Of a stretch of DNA of 64,000 nt, positions 1 to 7,819 are shown piece after piece; position 1 is the first letter of the stretch; each line of letters starts with the position of its first letter. The notes below the pieces were generated by a model. It ran no database searches. It was not told the DNA's origin and saw only the letters and a program-made list of their open reading frames with translations. Location: the NCBI GenBank assembly GCA_963760435.1, contig CAVXDE010000026.1, positions 186,001 through 250,000 on the forward strand, given 5' to 3'. The position numbers and the translations under genes are program-made. Source of the stretch: JAFAXD01 sp963760435. GTDB taxonomy: Bacteria > Pseudomonadota > Alphaproteobacteria > Rhizobiales > Xanthobacteraceae.

Positions 1-1245
1 GAAGCGGCCGACCTGATAGCCGCCCGGGCCGAGGTCCCATGGCTCGGTAATGAGCTTGACCGACGAGAGCACCGGGTCCTGGCGACACGAATCGAGAAAG
101 CCCCCGCCTTCGTCGAACCCGTAGGGTTCGCGCGCCAGGATCGTGCCCAGATCGAAGCGGAACCCGTCCACATGCATCTCCTGCACCCAGTAACGCAGGC
201 TGTCGGTCACCATCTGCAGGACGCGCTGATGCGACAGGTTGAGCGTGTTTCCAGTGCCGGTGTCGTTGATGTAGTAGCGCTTCTGATCCTTGGGTTGGCG
301 ATAGTACGACCAGTTGTCGATTCCCTTGAACAGCAACGTGGGCCCGCGCTCATTGCCCTCGGCTGTATGGTTGTAGACGACGTCCAGGATGACCTCGATG
401 CCGGCATCGTGCAGCTGCGCGACCATTTCCTTGAACTCGGCGAAGGCGAAGTCCGGGACACTAGCGTAACGGCGCGCCGGCGCGAAGAAACCGATGGTGT
501 TGTAGCCCCAGTAGTTGCGCAGGTTCTTGTCGAGCAAGTAGCTGTCGTCAAGAAATGTGTGCACCGGAAGCAGTTCTACGGCAGTGACGCCGAGGCGGCG
601 CAGGTGATCGAGCAAGCCGGGCTGGACGAGACCACGGAACGTTCCCCGAATATCCTCGGGCACATCCTCGCGCAGCATGCTGAAGCCGCGCACATGCATC
701 TCATAAATGATGGTGCGCTCCCAGGCTGTTCCAGGCGGCCGATCGTTGCCCCAGGTGAAGGCCGGGTCAATGACGCGGCACTTGAGCATCGCCGGCGCGC
801 TGTCGCGGTCGTCGAAGGTCAGGTCGTCGCCGCTCTCCAGTTTGTATCCAAACAGGCTCGGCCCCCACTGCAATTGCCCGACAATGGCTTTGGCATAGGG
901 ATCGAGCAGCAACTTGTTCGGGTTGAAGCGATGTCCCGCATCCGGCTCGTAGGGGCCGTGAACCCGATAGCCGTAGATGGTGCCCGGGCGCGCATCGGGC
1001 AAAAATCCGTGCCACACCTCATCGGTGTACTCCGGCAACGGAATCCGCTCGAGCTCCTTCTCGCCGCTGTCGTCGAAGATGCATAGTTCGACCTTGGTGG
1101 CGTTGGCGGAAAACAGCGCAAAGTTGACGCCAAGGCCGGTCCAGGTCGCTCCCAGGGGATGCGGGGAGCCTTCCTGCAGACGAGACGCAAAGAGCGCCGT
1201 CTTCCGCGCCCTCTGGGCGCGTGGGTCCGCGATTGAATCGTGCAT
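1..1245 (-). CDS. glgX: Glycogen debranching enzyme GlgX (partial, 3' end outside window)
   Basis: This is the N-terminal ~415 residues of a GH13 isoamylase-type enzyme that cuts alpha-1,6 branches of glycogen/limit dextrin in the cytoplasm. The frame is open from the ATG at 1245 to the window edge. A CBM48-like N-terminal module (LGATWTGLGVNFALFSANAT, then YGYRVHGPYEP) precedes the catalytic barrel. The barrel shows DVVYNHTAEG and the nucleophile segment VDGFRFDLGT, with the catalytic Asp near residue 365. The start is supported by AGGGG six bases upstream. I checked the frame at three points and found no frameshift. The rest of a glycogen operon, if any, lies to the left and cannot be seen. 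Confidence 0.93.
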   Translation of the reverse strand, partial: MHDSIADPRAQRARKTALFASRLQEGSPHPLGATWTGLGVNFALFSANATKVELCIFDDSGEKELERIPLPEYTDEVWHGFLPDARPGTIYGYRVHGPYEPDAGHRFNPNKLLLDPYAKAIVGQLQWGPSLFGYKLESGDDLTFDDRDSAPAMLKCRVIDPAFTWGNDRPPGTAWERTIIYEMHVRGFSMLREDVPEDIRGTFRGLVQPGLLDHLRRLGVTAVELLPVHTFLDDSYLLDKNLRNYWGYNTIGFFAPARRYASVPDFAFAEFKEMVAQLHDAGIEVILDVVYNHTAEGNERGPTLLFKGIDNWSYYRQPKDQKRYYINDTGTGNTLNLSHQRVLQMVTDSLRYWVQEMHVDGFRFDLGTILAREPYGFDEGGGFLDSCRQDPVLSSVKLITEPWDLGPGGYQVGRF

Positions 1246-1324
1246 CAAGTGCCCCTGAGGTCGAGCCTTAACCAGCGAAGCGGCCGATTGTTCCTCAGTA
1301 TAGCGACGATGCGGGCTGGAGCTA

Positions 1325-2251
1325 CTAGCTACTGGGTCGCCCCAGCCGGTATGGCTTGAGGATCGCGTAGACTGCTTCCTGCGCCGGCGTGGGCACTGCA
1401 TATTTGCGCCCGAGCGCGACGACCTTGCCGGCAAGCCAGTCAAGCTCAAGGCGGTTGCCCGCCGCGAGGTCGTTCGCCATCGAAGCGCGCATGGTCGGCG
1501 GGAATGCCGCGACCGAGCGATCGATGTCGGCCGCAAGGTCGGGCGGAAGCTCCACGCCGGCGGCACGGCCCACGGCGATGGTCTCGTACATCAACTTGTA
1601 GAACAACGCTCGCATATCCTCGTCGTCGCGAACGACGCCGAGCGGCTGCCGCGTGCTGGCGGTGATGCCGGATGTGCCCGTGAGCACGATGAACTTCTTC
1701 CATAGATCGACCAGCATGTGGTCCGACAGCGTCGCGTCGATCTTTGCCGCTTTCATTTGCGCCACGTAGTCAGCAAGAATCGGGTCCGGGCGCCTGTCGA
1801 GAGGACCGCAGATGATTTTAGCGGTTGCGCCGGTGTGGCGGATCACGCCCGGGCCGGCGATCGTCGAGACTACATACGTGGTGCCCGCGATCGTGACATC
1901 TTCACCAAGCATCGGAGCGAGGCGCTCAACACTGTCGACCCCGTTCTGCAGCGTGATCACGCGCGTGTTGGGGCCGACCATCGGGCGGGTCTGCTCGCCC
2001 GCGACCTCGGTGTCCCAAAGCTTGACGGCGAACAGCACCACATCGACCGGCCCGACCTGCCTCGGGTCATCGGTGACGTTCACGCTTTTGAGGTGAAGAT
2101 CGCCGAGGCCGCTCTCGATCTTGAGACCATCCCGGCGCATGGCATCGCGGTGGGCGCCGCGCGCGATGAACGTCACGTCGTGTCCGGCCGCGGCGAGCCG
2201 TCCGCCGAAATAGCCTCCCACCGCACCCGCTGCCATCACCGCAACCCGCAT
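1325..2251 (-). CDS. 2-dehydropantoate 2-reductase family protein (ApbA/PanE)
   Basis: A 308-residue NADPH-dependent oxidoreductase of the ketopantoate reductase family. The family's classic reaction converts 2-dehydropantoate to pantoate in pantothenate synthesis, but many paralogues have unknown substrates. The N-terminus has the Rossmann motif GAVGGYFG (residues 9-16), followed by FIARGAH for NADP binding. A C-terminal ApbA_C helical domain contains LWKKFIVLTGTSG. I chose the ATG at 2251 because GGAGGG lies five bases upstream; a longer frame begins at 2287 but has no such site. It is a single gene, divergent from the small gene at 2508. Whether it is the true PanE or a paralogue cannot be decided here. 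Confidence 0.85.
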   Translation of the reverse strand: MRVAVMAAGAVGGYFGGRLAAAGHDVTFIARGAHRDAMRRDGLKIESGLGDLHLKSVNVTDDPRQVGPVDVVLFAVKLWDTEVAGEQTRPMVGPNTRVITLQNGVDSVERLAPMLGEDVTIAGTTYVVSTIAGPGVIRHTGATAKIICGPLDRRPDPILADYVAQMKAAKIDATLSDHMLVDLWKKFIVLTGTSGITASTRQPLGVVRDDEDMRALFYKLMYETIAVGRAAGVELPPDLAADIDRSVAAFPPTMRASMANDLAAGNRLELDWLAGKVVALGRKYAVPTPAQEAVYAILKPYRLGRPSS

Positions 2252-2507
2252 AGCGACCCTCCGCGCACAAGACGGCCGTTGTGACATATCGGGACGGTTT
2301 CGGCGAGAAAGCCCAATCGGAATTTAACGGTATCCGTTGCCACTTGCCGGCCGCCCCTCGACCGATACTGTGGATCAGGGAACTCCAAACAAGGCACTGC
2401 GTTGCTACCAGTCGAGCCTTGGGGGAAATAATCCCGCGTTTCCAAGAATACCGCTCGCGTATGCGTCGTATTGGAAGGTGACTTAGGTTGGCGGTGGTGG
2501 GGTGTAG

Positions 2508-2714
2508 ATGTCGTACGAAGACACTATTCAAGCGATTGCACGCGAACTTCGGGACGCTTTTCCGAATGATCCGCGCGCAACGCAGCAGACTTCTCCGAAG
2601 CGGCACAGGCGACGAAAAAGGACCACAGCTGACTCGGACCGCTTGCTCTGGCTCAGCGCAACATTGATCACCATTTTCTTGGGTGTTGCAGCGACCGCGT
2701 TGTTCGCGAGGTGA
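2508..2714 (+). CDS. Small hypothetical protein with C-terminal membrane segment
   Basis: A 68-residue protein that I do not recognise. An acidic, soluble N-terminal part (EDTIQAIARELRDAFPND) is followed by a very basic stretch (KRHRRRKR) and one hydrophobic segment near residues 46-67 (LLWLSATLITIFLGVAATAL). This suggests a tail-anchored inner-membrane protein with its N-terminus in the cytoplasm, by the positive-inside rule. A G-rich stretch (GTGGGGTG) four bases before the ATG may serve as ribosome binding site. Small size and lack of recognisable homology limit confidence. Confidence 0.45.
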   Translation: MSYEDTIQAIARELRDAFPNDPRATQQTSPKRHRRRKRTTADSDRLLWLSATLITIFLGVAATALFAR

Positions 2715-2743
2715 GCGATTTCGGCGGGATGTTCGCCATAGCC

Positions 2744-3100
2744 TCAGTCGCGCCCCATCGTGTGGATCGGCGCGAAGCAGCCGTAGATAAGGCGCTTGGC
2801 GTCGAACGGGATTTCCCCGGAAACCTCGAAACGCTCGTCCTTTTGCATTCTTAGCTCGGCGGCTTCGAGCGTTGCCTTGTCGGGCCACACCTGCCACGTG
2901 AAAACAATCTTCTCTCCATCCCGTGCATCGACCGCGCGGCGGAAGTCGGTGTATTTGCCAACCGGGACATTATCCTCCCAAGACTCGACGATTTCGATAC
3001 ATCCATACTCCTTGAACAGCCTCGCGCCGTTCTCGGCCCATTTGCGATAAGCCTCCATTTTTTCCGCCGCCACGGGGATTACGAATCCTGCGATGTACAT
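2744..3100 (-). CDS. DUF1428 family protein (YbaA-like)
   Basis: A 118-residue protein of the DUF1428 family, a small dimeric alpha/beta-barrel (ferredoxin-like) fold of unknown function. Typical family features are the opening YIAGFVIPVAAEKMEAYRKWAE, the central FRRAVDARDGEKIVFTWQVWPDKAT, and the end FDAKRLIYGCFAPIH. The length matches the family (about 117 residues). Two adjacent ATGs exist at 3103 and 3100. I use 3100 because GGAG then sits at a workable distance (5 bases) instead of 2. It is a single gene; its function is unknown. Confidence 0.85.
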   Translation of the reverse strand: MYIAGFVIPVAAEKMEAYRKWAENGARLFKEYGCIEIVESWEDNVPVGKYTDFRRAVDARDGEKIVFTWQVWPDKATLEAAELRMQKDERFEVSGEIPFDAKRLIYGCFAPIHTMGRD

Positions 3101-3504
3101 CATGGCTCCAGGAGATTGGGTGTGCGAGTTGATTCACGCGGGCTGAGCTACAGCACTTATCCGATCGGATATTGCACGACCAGTCGCCGGCAGGCGCCAC
3201 CGCAGCCGACGGGTCGAGAAGTTCGGCTCGCGCCGCGATCTGTTTGGACAACATGAAGAGACTACGCCAGTGGCAAGGTTCGATAGATCACGTAATTGTC
3301 CATCCGGCGATCTTCAAACATTTTTTGAAGACACTTGCCCCCTTGAATTCAGACAGCTTTCCCTGGTTTGCCCTTATGGAGGGTGCTGTTCTGGGTTGCT
3401 ATAACAGTCGTTGTTCGTGGCCAGCGCCAGGATCGGCCACTTCAACCTGCGGGCGAACCAAGAATACCAAGCCGCTTTAAAGGCGTCGGCGCGGGCAGTA
3501 TGAG
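3101..3504. other. Intergenic stretch without a convincing gene
   Basis: About 400 bases between the DUF1428 gene and the FixK box. Short open frames exist on the plus strand (for example 3172-3480), but they have no ribosome binding site, no recognisable domain and poor codon use. I see no RNA gene, repeat or terminator here. Confidence 0.5.
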
Positions 3505-3518
3505 TTGATTTGAATCAA
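3505..3518. promoter_or_regulatory. Perfect FixK/FNR box (anaerobox)
   Basis: The 14-base palindrome TTGATTTGAATCAA matches the consensus TTGAT-N4-ATCAA bound by FixK/FNR-type regulators of the CRP family. Its centre (3511.5) would lie at -41.5 for a start of transcription near 3553, where an activator of this class acts. A weak TACTTAAT-like -10 follows around 3542-3549. The only gene placed to use it is the small secreted protein at 3589. The match is seen in the sequence; oxygen-dependent control is inferred. Confidence 0.7.
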
Positions 3519-3588
3519 GGCTAGAACAGGCGATTTGCTGTCTACTTAATTAGTAGAAATCCAACAAACACAGAGGAGAACGGCGCCG

Positions 3589-3798
3589 ATGAATAGAAAT
3601 AGAGTTTTGGGGCCTGCGATCGGTGCGTCATTACTGTTTTTTGGCTATCAGCCGATCGCGCAGGCGACGCCTGTGGCCGCGCCACTTAGCACGGTTGAGT
3701 CATCCAATAATAACCTGGTTCAGGCGCGCGTTTATCACGGTGTCGCAGTGCGGAGTACGCGTCGCCACGTGCGCCGCGCCGTGCGTCGCTACTACTGA
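3589..3798 (+). CDS. Small secreted basic protein, likely low-oxygen induced
   Basis: A 69-residue protein that I do not recognise. Residues 1-26 look like a Sec signal peptide (charged MNRNR, hydrophobic core GPAIGASLLFFGY, AQA cleavage site). The mature part is about 43 residues and ends in a strongly basic tail rich in Arg and Tyr (RRHVRRAVRRYY). AGGAGA is nine bases before the ATG. A perfect FixK box lies about 80 bases upstream, so expression under micro-oxic conditions is expected. It is a single gene followed by an IS remnant. Confidence 0.6.
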   Translation: MNRNRVLGPAIGASLLFFGYQPIAQATPVAAPLSTVESSNNNLVQARVYHGVAVRSTRRHVRRAVRRYY

Positions 3799-3863
3799 AC
3801 TGATTTCCGATTGGGCGGAGGCCAAGTGCCGCCACCCAATCGGCCCGAGAGGGGTGGCAGTTC

Positions 3864-4051
3864 ATTCCGGAGACATGGGTTACACAATCGGGCCTTTTGC
3901 GGGGAGCGCAAGATGCCCTGGAAGGTGTGCAAACCCATGGATGAGCTTACTTCGACAAGGAGACGTGCAGGCTCGAACCGATCGAAAATCCCTTCGGACC
4001 AAAAGTGTTACCTATGTCCCCGGAATAAACCGTAACCCATGTGTCCGGAAC
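3864..4051 (+). mobile_element. IS481-type deletion derivative (MITE-like remnant, 188 bp)
   Basis: Terminal inverted repeats of about 20 bases bound the element: 3864-3883 (ATTCCGGAGACATGGGTTAC) and the complement of 4032-4051, matching at 18 of 20 positions. Just inside the left end (from 3913) are the first codons of an IS481-family transposase (MPWKVCKPMDE). These join out of frame, near 3945, to the last ~25 codons of the same gene (ETCRLEPIENPFGPKVLPM, ending at a TAA near 4026). The whole catalytic core is missing. It can only have moved in trans, if at all. The family assignment rests on remembered transposase termini. Confidence 0.6.
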
Positions 4052-4162
4052 GGACCTTTTGATCGATGTCCCATATGCCCCGATTGGGACCAAATTCAGC
4101 AGCACGACGAAATGTCGCGATGTGCCAAAAGCGGAAGAGAGCAACAGCAGCAAAACGTCTCC

Positions 4163-5143
4163 CTATTCGATCACTTCGTCGGCAAGCAACTGCATGGAGG
4201 ATGGCACGTTGAGCCCCAGTGCCCTGGCTGTCTTTAGATTGAGAGCGAACTCGAATTTAGTAGGTTGCTCCACCGGCAGATCGCCCGCCCTCGCCCCGCG
4301 CAGAATGCGACCGACATAGTTTCCGGCACGCCGGTAAGCATCGGGCCTATTTGCTCCATAGGCCATCAAGCCGCCAGCAACTACCGGTTCGCGATACGAG
4401 AAGCATGTCGGCAGTCGATATTGTAAGGCTAGCTGCGCGATCTCCTTGGCATGGAGATTTAGAAAAGCATCGCTCGCAACGAGAAGTCCGGCGATTGAGG
4501 GTCCTTCGCGGAAGCGAAGAAAAGTGTTTTCAATCTCGCTCACGCTCTGGGTGTTTGCAAATATGAGATCAAGGGCGAGCGATTGCGCCGCCAGTTTCGC
4601 GTCTTTTGTCTCAAGGTCAGCGTTGGGGTTTTTCGGATTTACGAGGACGCCGATCACCTTGGATCCGGGAACAATTTCGTGGAGCAGCTCTAAGCGCTTG
4701 GCACTGAGCAAATCGCCGAAAAACGTTGTGCCTGTGATATTCCCGGTCGGACGATTGAGATTCGTGACGAGCCCGTCTTTTACCGGATCACTGCCCACGC
4801 AAAATACGATCGGTATTTGACCGGTCGCGTGCATTGCCGCGAGCGCCGCGACTGGAGTAGCAGCCAAGATGACGGCAACCTGATGGCTCACCAATTCCTG
4901 CGCTAGTCGCGGTAACCGGTCGTAATCATCGTTTGCCCAGCGATATTCAATTCTGAGTGTGTCACCGGGAAGATAACCCGCCTGGCTGAGTCCATCCTCA
5001 AAAGCTGCAACGACATCACGACTACGGTCGGCGGCGCTGGCGTGAATGAACCCCACAGACGCGCCAGGTTTTTGCGCATGTGCTCTGAACGGCCACGCGG
5101 CGGCGCTACCGCCGAGCAAGGTCACGAACTCGCGCCGTCTCAT
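4163..5143 (-). CDS. ABC transporter substrate-binding protein (PF04392), paralogue 1
   Basis: A 326-residue periplasmic binding protein of the ABC_sub_bind (PF04392) family. A Tat-type leader with twin arginines (MRRREFVTLLGGSAAAWPFRAHAQ) directs export. Two alpha/beta lobes follow, with family motifs such as LARPGGNITG-like NRPTGNITGTTFFGDL, RLELLHEIVPGSKVIGVLVNP and a final LADEVIE. The frame is open further upstream, but the ATG at 5143 is chosen because it overlaps the stop of the preceding paralogue as ATGA, which indicates translational coupling. No permease or ATPase gene is nearby, so the ligand and transporter partner are unknown. Confidence 0.85.
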   Translation of the reverse strand: MRRREFVTLLGGSAAAWPFRAHAQKPGASVGFIHASAADRSRDVVAAFEDGLSQAGYLPGDTLRIEYRWANDDYDRLPRLAQELVSHQVAVILAATPVAALAAMHATGQIPIVFCVGSDPVKDGLVTNLNRPTGNITGTTFFGDLLSAKRLELLHEIVPGSKVIGVLVNPKNPNADLETKDAKLAAQSLALDLIFANTQSVSEIENTFLRFREGPSIAGLLVASDAFLNLHAKEIAQLALQYRLPTCFSYREPVVAGGLMAYGANRPDAYRRAGNYVGRILRGARAGDLPVEQPTKFEFALNLKTARALGLNVPSSMQLLADEVIE

Positions 5144-6123
5144 TCGATCACCTCGTCGGCGCGGGCGAGCAGGGTCGGCGGCACTTCGACGCCGATAGCT
5201 TTCGCGGTTTTCAAATTGATCAGCATGACAAATTTGGTCGCTTGCTCGACTGGTATGTCCGCAGGTTTGGTGCCTTTGAGAACTTTGTCGACGACAATCG
5301 CCCCATAACGCCACATTTCGACAAAATTGATTCCATAGGCGAGAAGCCCTCCCGCTTGCGCAAATTCTGAGAAACCGCACCCCGCGAGCCGATATTTCAG
5401 AGCAAGTTTCGCAGTCGCCTCGGTATTGTAAATGAGTGTTGGGTCCTCGGTTACGACGAAGCCGCCAACCCTTTTGTCGATCATCGCGGCGAAGGCCGGC
5501 TCCTGATTCGCCGGTGCAGGAATTGCCAATTCCGAGAGTGTGAGCTGGAGCGACTGTGCGGTCGACCTCACGGCAGAGAGGACCGGCTTGGTCGCAGGAT
5601 TGTCAGGATTGAACAACACGGCCGCGTGAGCGAGGCCGGGCAGTGCCTCCTTCAACAATTCCAGTCGCTTCGACGTGAGTTCGGGATTGAAGTACGAAAT
5701 GCCGGTCGCATTCCCGCCAGGCCGCGCCAGGCTTGATACGAGGCCTACAGCTACGGCATCGCCAACAGTGAGAAAGATGATCGGCACTGTCGTTGTCGCG
5801 CGTTTGGCTGCCGAAACGCCTGGCGTCGAATAGGTGACAATGACGTCGGCTTTTTGATCCACCAACTCGGCCGCCAATGAGGTCAGCTGCTCGTATTTTC
5901 CGCCGTTGAGCCAGCGCGGCTCCATCAGGAGGTTTTTACCCTCGATATAACCGAGCGCGGCGAGCCCCTCCCGAAACGCGTTAAAGCGCGAAGCCTCTGT
6001 CGCCGGCGACCCGAGACTCAGGTAGCCAACTCGGTAAACCTTGTTCTGCTGTGCGCGCACCATGAGCGGCCACGCGGCGGCGCTGCCAACAATGCCTAGA
6101 AATTCTCGCCGCGTCATCTCCAC
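5140..6123 (-). CDS. ABC transporter substrate-binding protein (PF04392), paralogue 2
   Basis: A 327-residue relative of the protein encoded just downstream. It starts with a twin-arginine leader (MTRREFLGIVGSAAAWPLMVRAQ) and has the usual family blocks: YRVGYLSLG, SLARPGGNATGISYF, RLELLKEALPGLAHAAVLFNP and the C-terminal LLARADEVIE. The GTG at 6123 has GAGG six to seven bases upstream; an ATG at 6117 is an alternative that would remove two residues. Its stop overlaps the next start (ATGA), so the two binding proteins form a two-gene operon. The paralogues are clearly diverged, which argues for different ligands and not a recent duplication. Confidence 0.85.
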   Translation of the reverse strand: MEMTRREFLGIVGSAAAWPLMVRAQQNKVYRVGYLSLGSPATEASRFNAFREGLAALGYIEGKNLLMEPRWLNGGKYEQLTSLAAELVDQKADVIVTYSTPGVSAAKRATTTVPIIFLTVGDAVAVGLVSSLARPGGNATGISYFNPELTSKRLELLKEALPGLAHAAVLFNPDNPATKPVLSAVRSTAQSLQLTLSELAIPAPANQEPAFAAMIDKRVGGFVVTEDPTLIYNTEATAKLALKYRLAGCGFSEFAQAGGLLAYGINFVEMWRYGAIVVDKVLKGTKPADIPVEQATKFVMLINLKTAKAIGVEVPPTLLARADEVIE

Positions 6124-6574
6124 CCCCGGCCTCAGGAGGCCACATCGTACCCTCTCAAATTGGCCTTCGGAAAGGGCCGGAAACGGTTCGCTATTGCAAC
6201 TCCAGGTGAGGGATAGTGTCCGATATGGGTCAATCGCGACCGGGTTGAGCCATCAGCAGGTCAAGCCATGTACGCTTTGCCCCGAAAGCCGACGAGCCAT
6301 TGCACCGCAGCGAAATGACGCGAAGGGCCAACAAGAGACTCATGCACTGGAGCAAACAGCGATTATTTACGGTGCCCACCCATCTCTCCAACCGTTATCG
6401 GGTCGCGCGGGGTATCTGGCTGCTGCACATCAAAGTTCATCTTTCGCTTTGCCGGAGCAGGTCTGCTGCATACCGCACCGTTGAAATGATGTAGAGTTTT
6501 TCCCGCCATCGGCTCTCCCTGAGCCTCGCGGGCCCAGGGGGCCGAAACATCAAGAAAAATGAGGGAGAGAAGCA
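6124..6574. other. Intergenic stretch, no gene recognised
   Basis: About 450 bases between divergent genes, containing only short, unconvincing frames on both strands. At about 6274-6292 is CGCTTTGCCCCGAAAGCCG, a degraded form of a GCTTT-CCCC-AAAGC palindrome that I know from intergenic regions of Bradyrhizobium relatives. Promoters for the two flanking genes must lie here, but I cannot place them. Confidence 0.4.
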
Positions 6575-6781
6575 ATGATAAAGTTGATTCTCGTCGCCTT
6601 TGCTCTGACGTTGGCGTCATCAGCACAAGCTTTGCCACCCGTATCCTTCCATCAGGCAGACAAACTGGTCATTCCCGTGCGTGCAGCATGCGGCGCCGGT
6701 ATGCACAGTGTGAATGGTGTATGCGTGCGAACTCCGGCCCGTCGTGGTGCTAGCAGGTGCGTCCGCGGAAAAACTTGCTAA
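6575..6781 (+). CDS. Small secreted cysteine-containing protein
   Basis: A 68-residue protein with a clear Sec signal peptide (MIKLILVAFALTLASSAQA, cleavage after residue 19). The mature part is short and basic, with four cysteines in CGAGMHSVNGVC and RCVRGKTC, which could form two disulfides in the periplasm. The segment CGAGMHSVNGVCVR resembles the CGxGxHxxxxxCV opening of small rhizobial secreted proteins, but I cannot assign a function. GAGGGAGAG is a few bases upstream of the ATG. It is a single gene. Confidence 0.6.
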   Translation: MIKLILVAFALTLASSAQALPPVSFHQADKLVIPVRAACGAGMHSVNGVCVRTPARRGASRCVRGKTC

Positions 6782-6944
6782 GCACGAACCGGTTGGGCGT
6801 CGGATCTCGACACTCAGCAGGTACGCGACCGTCTTGTGACCTCGACATTCTGGCTAGGTATCGACCTGGTCCGATGTCGCGTAGTGTCAGGTCGCTCCCA
6901 CGGATGGATCGATACGACAGCTAACATTGCCGAAAGACCCGCGT

Positions 6945-7671
6945 ATGGAAGCGAATACAAAAAAGTACATGGCTGAGGCGATTGGTACCTTTTGGCTAAC
7001 GCTGGGCGGTTGCGGGAGCGCGGTTATCGCCTCCGCCTTTCCGGAGGTTGGCATCGGGCTTCTCGGGGTGGCCTTTGCCTTCGGTCTCACGGTTCTCACC
7101 ATGGCCTATGCAATCGGTCACGTTTCAGGCTGCCATCTCAACTCCCGCCGTCACGGTTGGGCTTGCGGCGGGGCGACGGTTTCCGGCATATGTCGTCGCC
7201 CAGATTGTCGGTGCAGTTGTTGGCGCAACCGTGCTCTACCTTATAGCCAGCGGCGCACCAGACTTCGACGCCGCCAAGGGTTTTGCGGCCAACGGTTACG
7301 GTGCACACTCACCGGGTCATTACGGTTTAGTGTCATGTTTCGTGACCGAAGTGATCATGACGATGATGTTCTTGTTCATCATCATGGGCTCCACGCATGG
7401 CAAGGCGCCGGTCGGTTTCGCACCCATTGCTATAGGCCTTGGGCTGACGCTCATTCACCTAATAAGCATTCCCGTTACCAACACCTCGGTCAATCCTGCC
7501 CGCAGTATCGGTCCTGCGCTTTTTGCTGGAGGCTGGGCTATCGGTCAGCTCTGGCTATTCATTGTGGCCCCACTTCTGGGAGGAGCGTTGGGTGGAATCC
7601 TTTACCGCCGCGTCAGCGATCAACCGTCGGTGCCAATTGTCGGCGATACGTCGCCGGCTTCATTAGCTTAA
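6945..7671 (+). pseudogene. aqpZ: Aquaporin Z, frameshifted at the first NPA motif
   Basis: Read with one correction this is a ~241-residue aquaporin, a six-helix inner-membrane water channel. The first frame gives the N-terminal half-helix region (AEAIGTFWLTLGGCGSAV, then AIGHVSGCHLN). An extra base at about 7143 then breaks the first NPA box: AAC is followed by TCCCGCC where CCCGCC is expected. The second frame continues perfectly (PAVTVGLAAGRRFPAYVVAQ) through the second box NTSVNPARSIGPALF to the end. As written the channel is interrupted exactly at a selectivity motif, so it is either a pseudogene or a one-base sequence error. The start is uncertain (TTG 6927, ATG 6945 or ATG 6969). Confidence 0.85.
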
Positions 7672-7819
7672 TCGCGACCAGCCCTTCTGTGACGTCAGCT
7701 TGGGGTCATTCGCTCCATTTTGGCTCTGCCTCAATGTCCGGTTTGCCCCCACAATGGCGGGCATTCGAAAACGGTCGAAACGTGCCATAAGCCGACTCAT
7801 GCACGCAGCAATGAGCATT

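Noticed and set aside
3172..3480. A 102-codon plus-strand frame in the 3.1-3.5 kb gap
   Set aside because: No ribosome binding site, no domain, irregular composition; judged noncoding.
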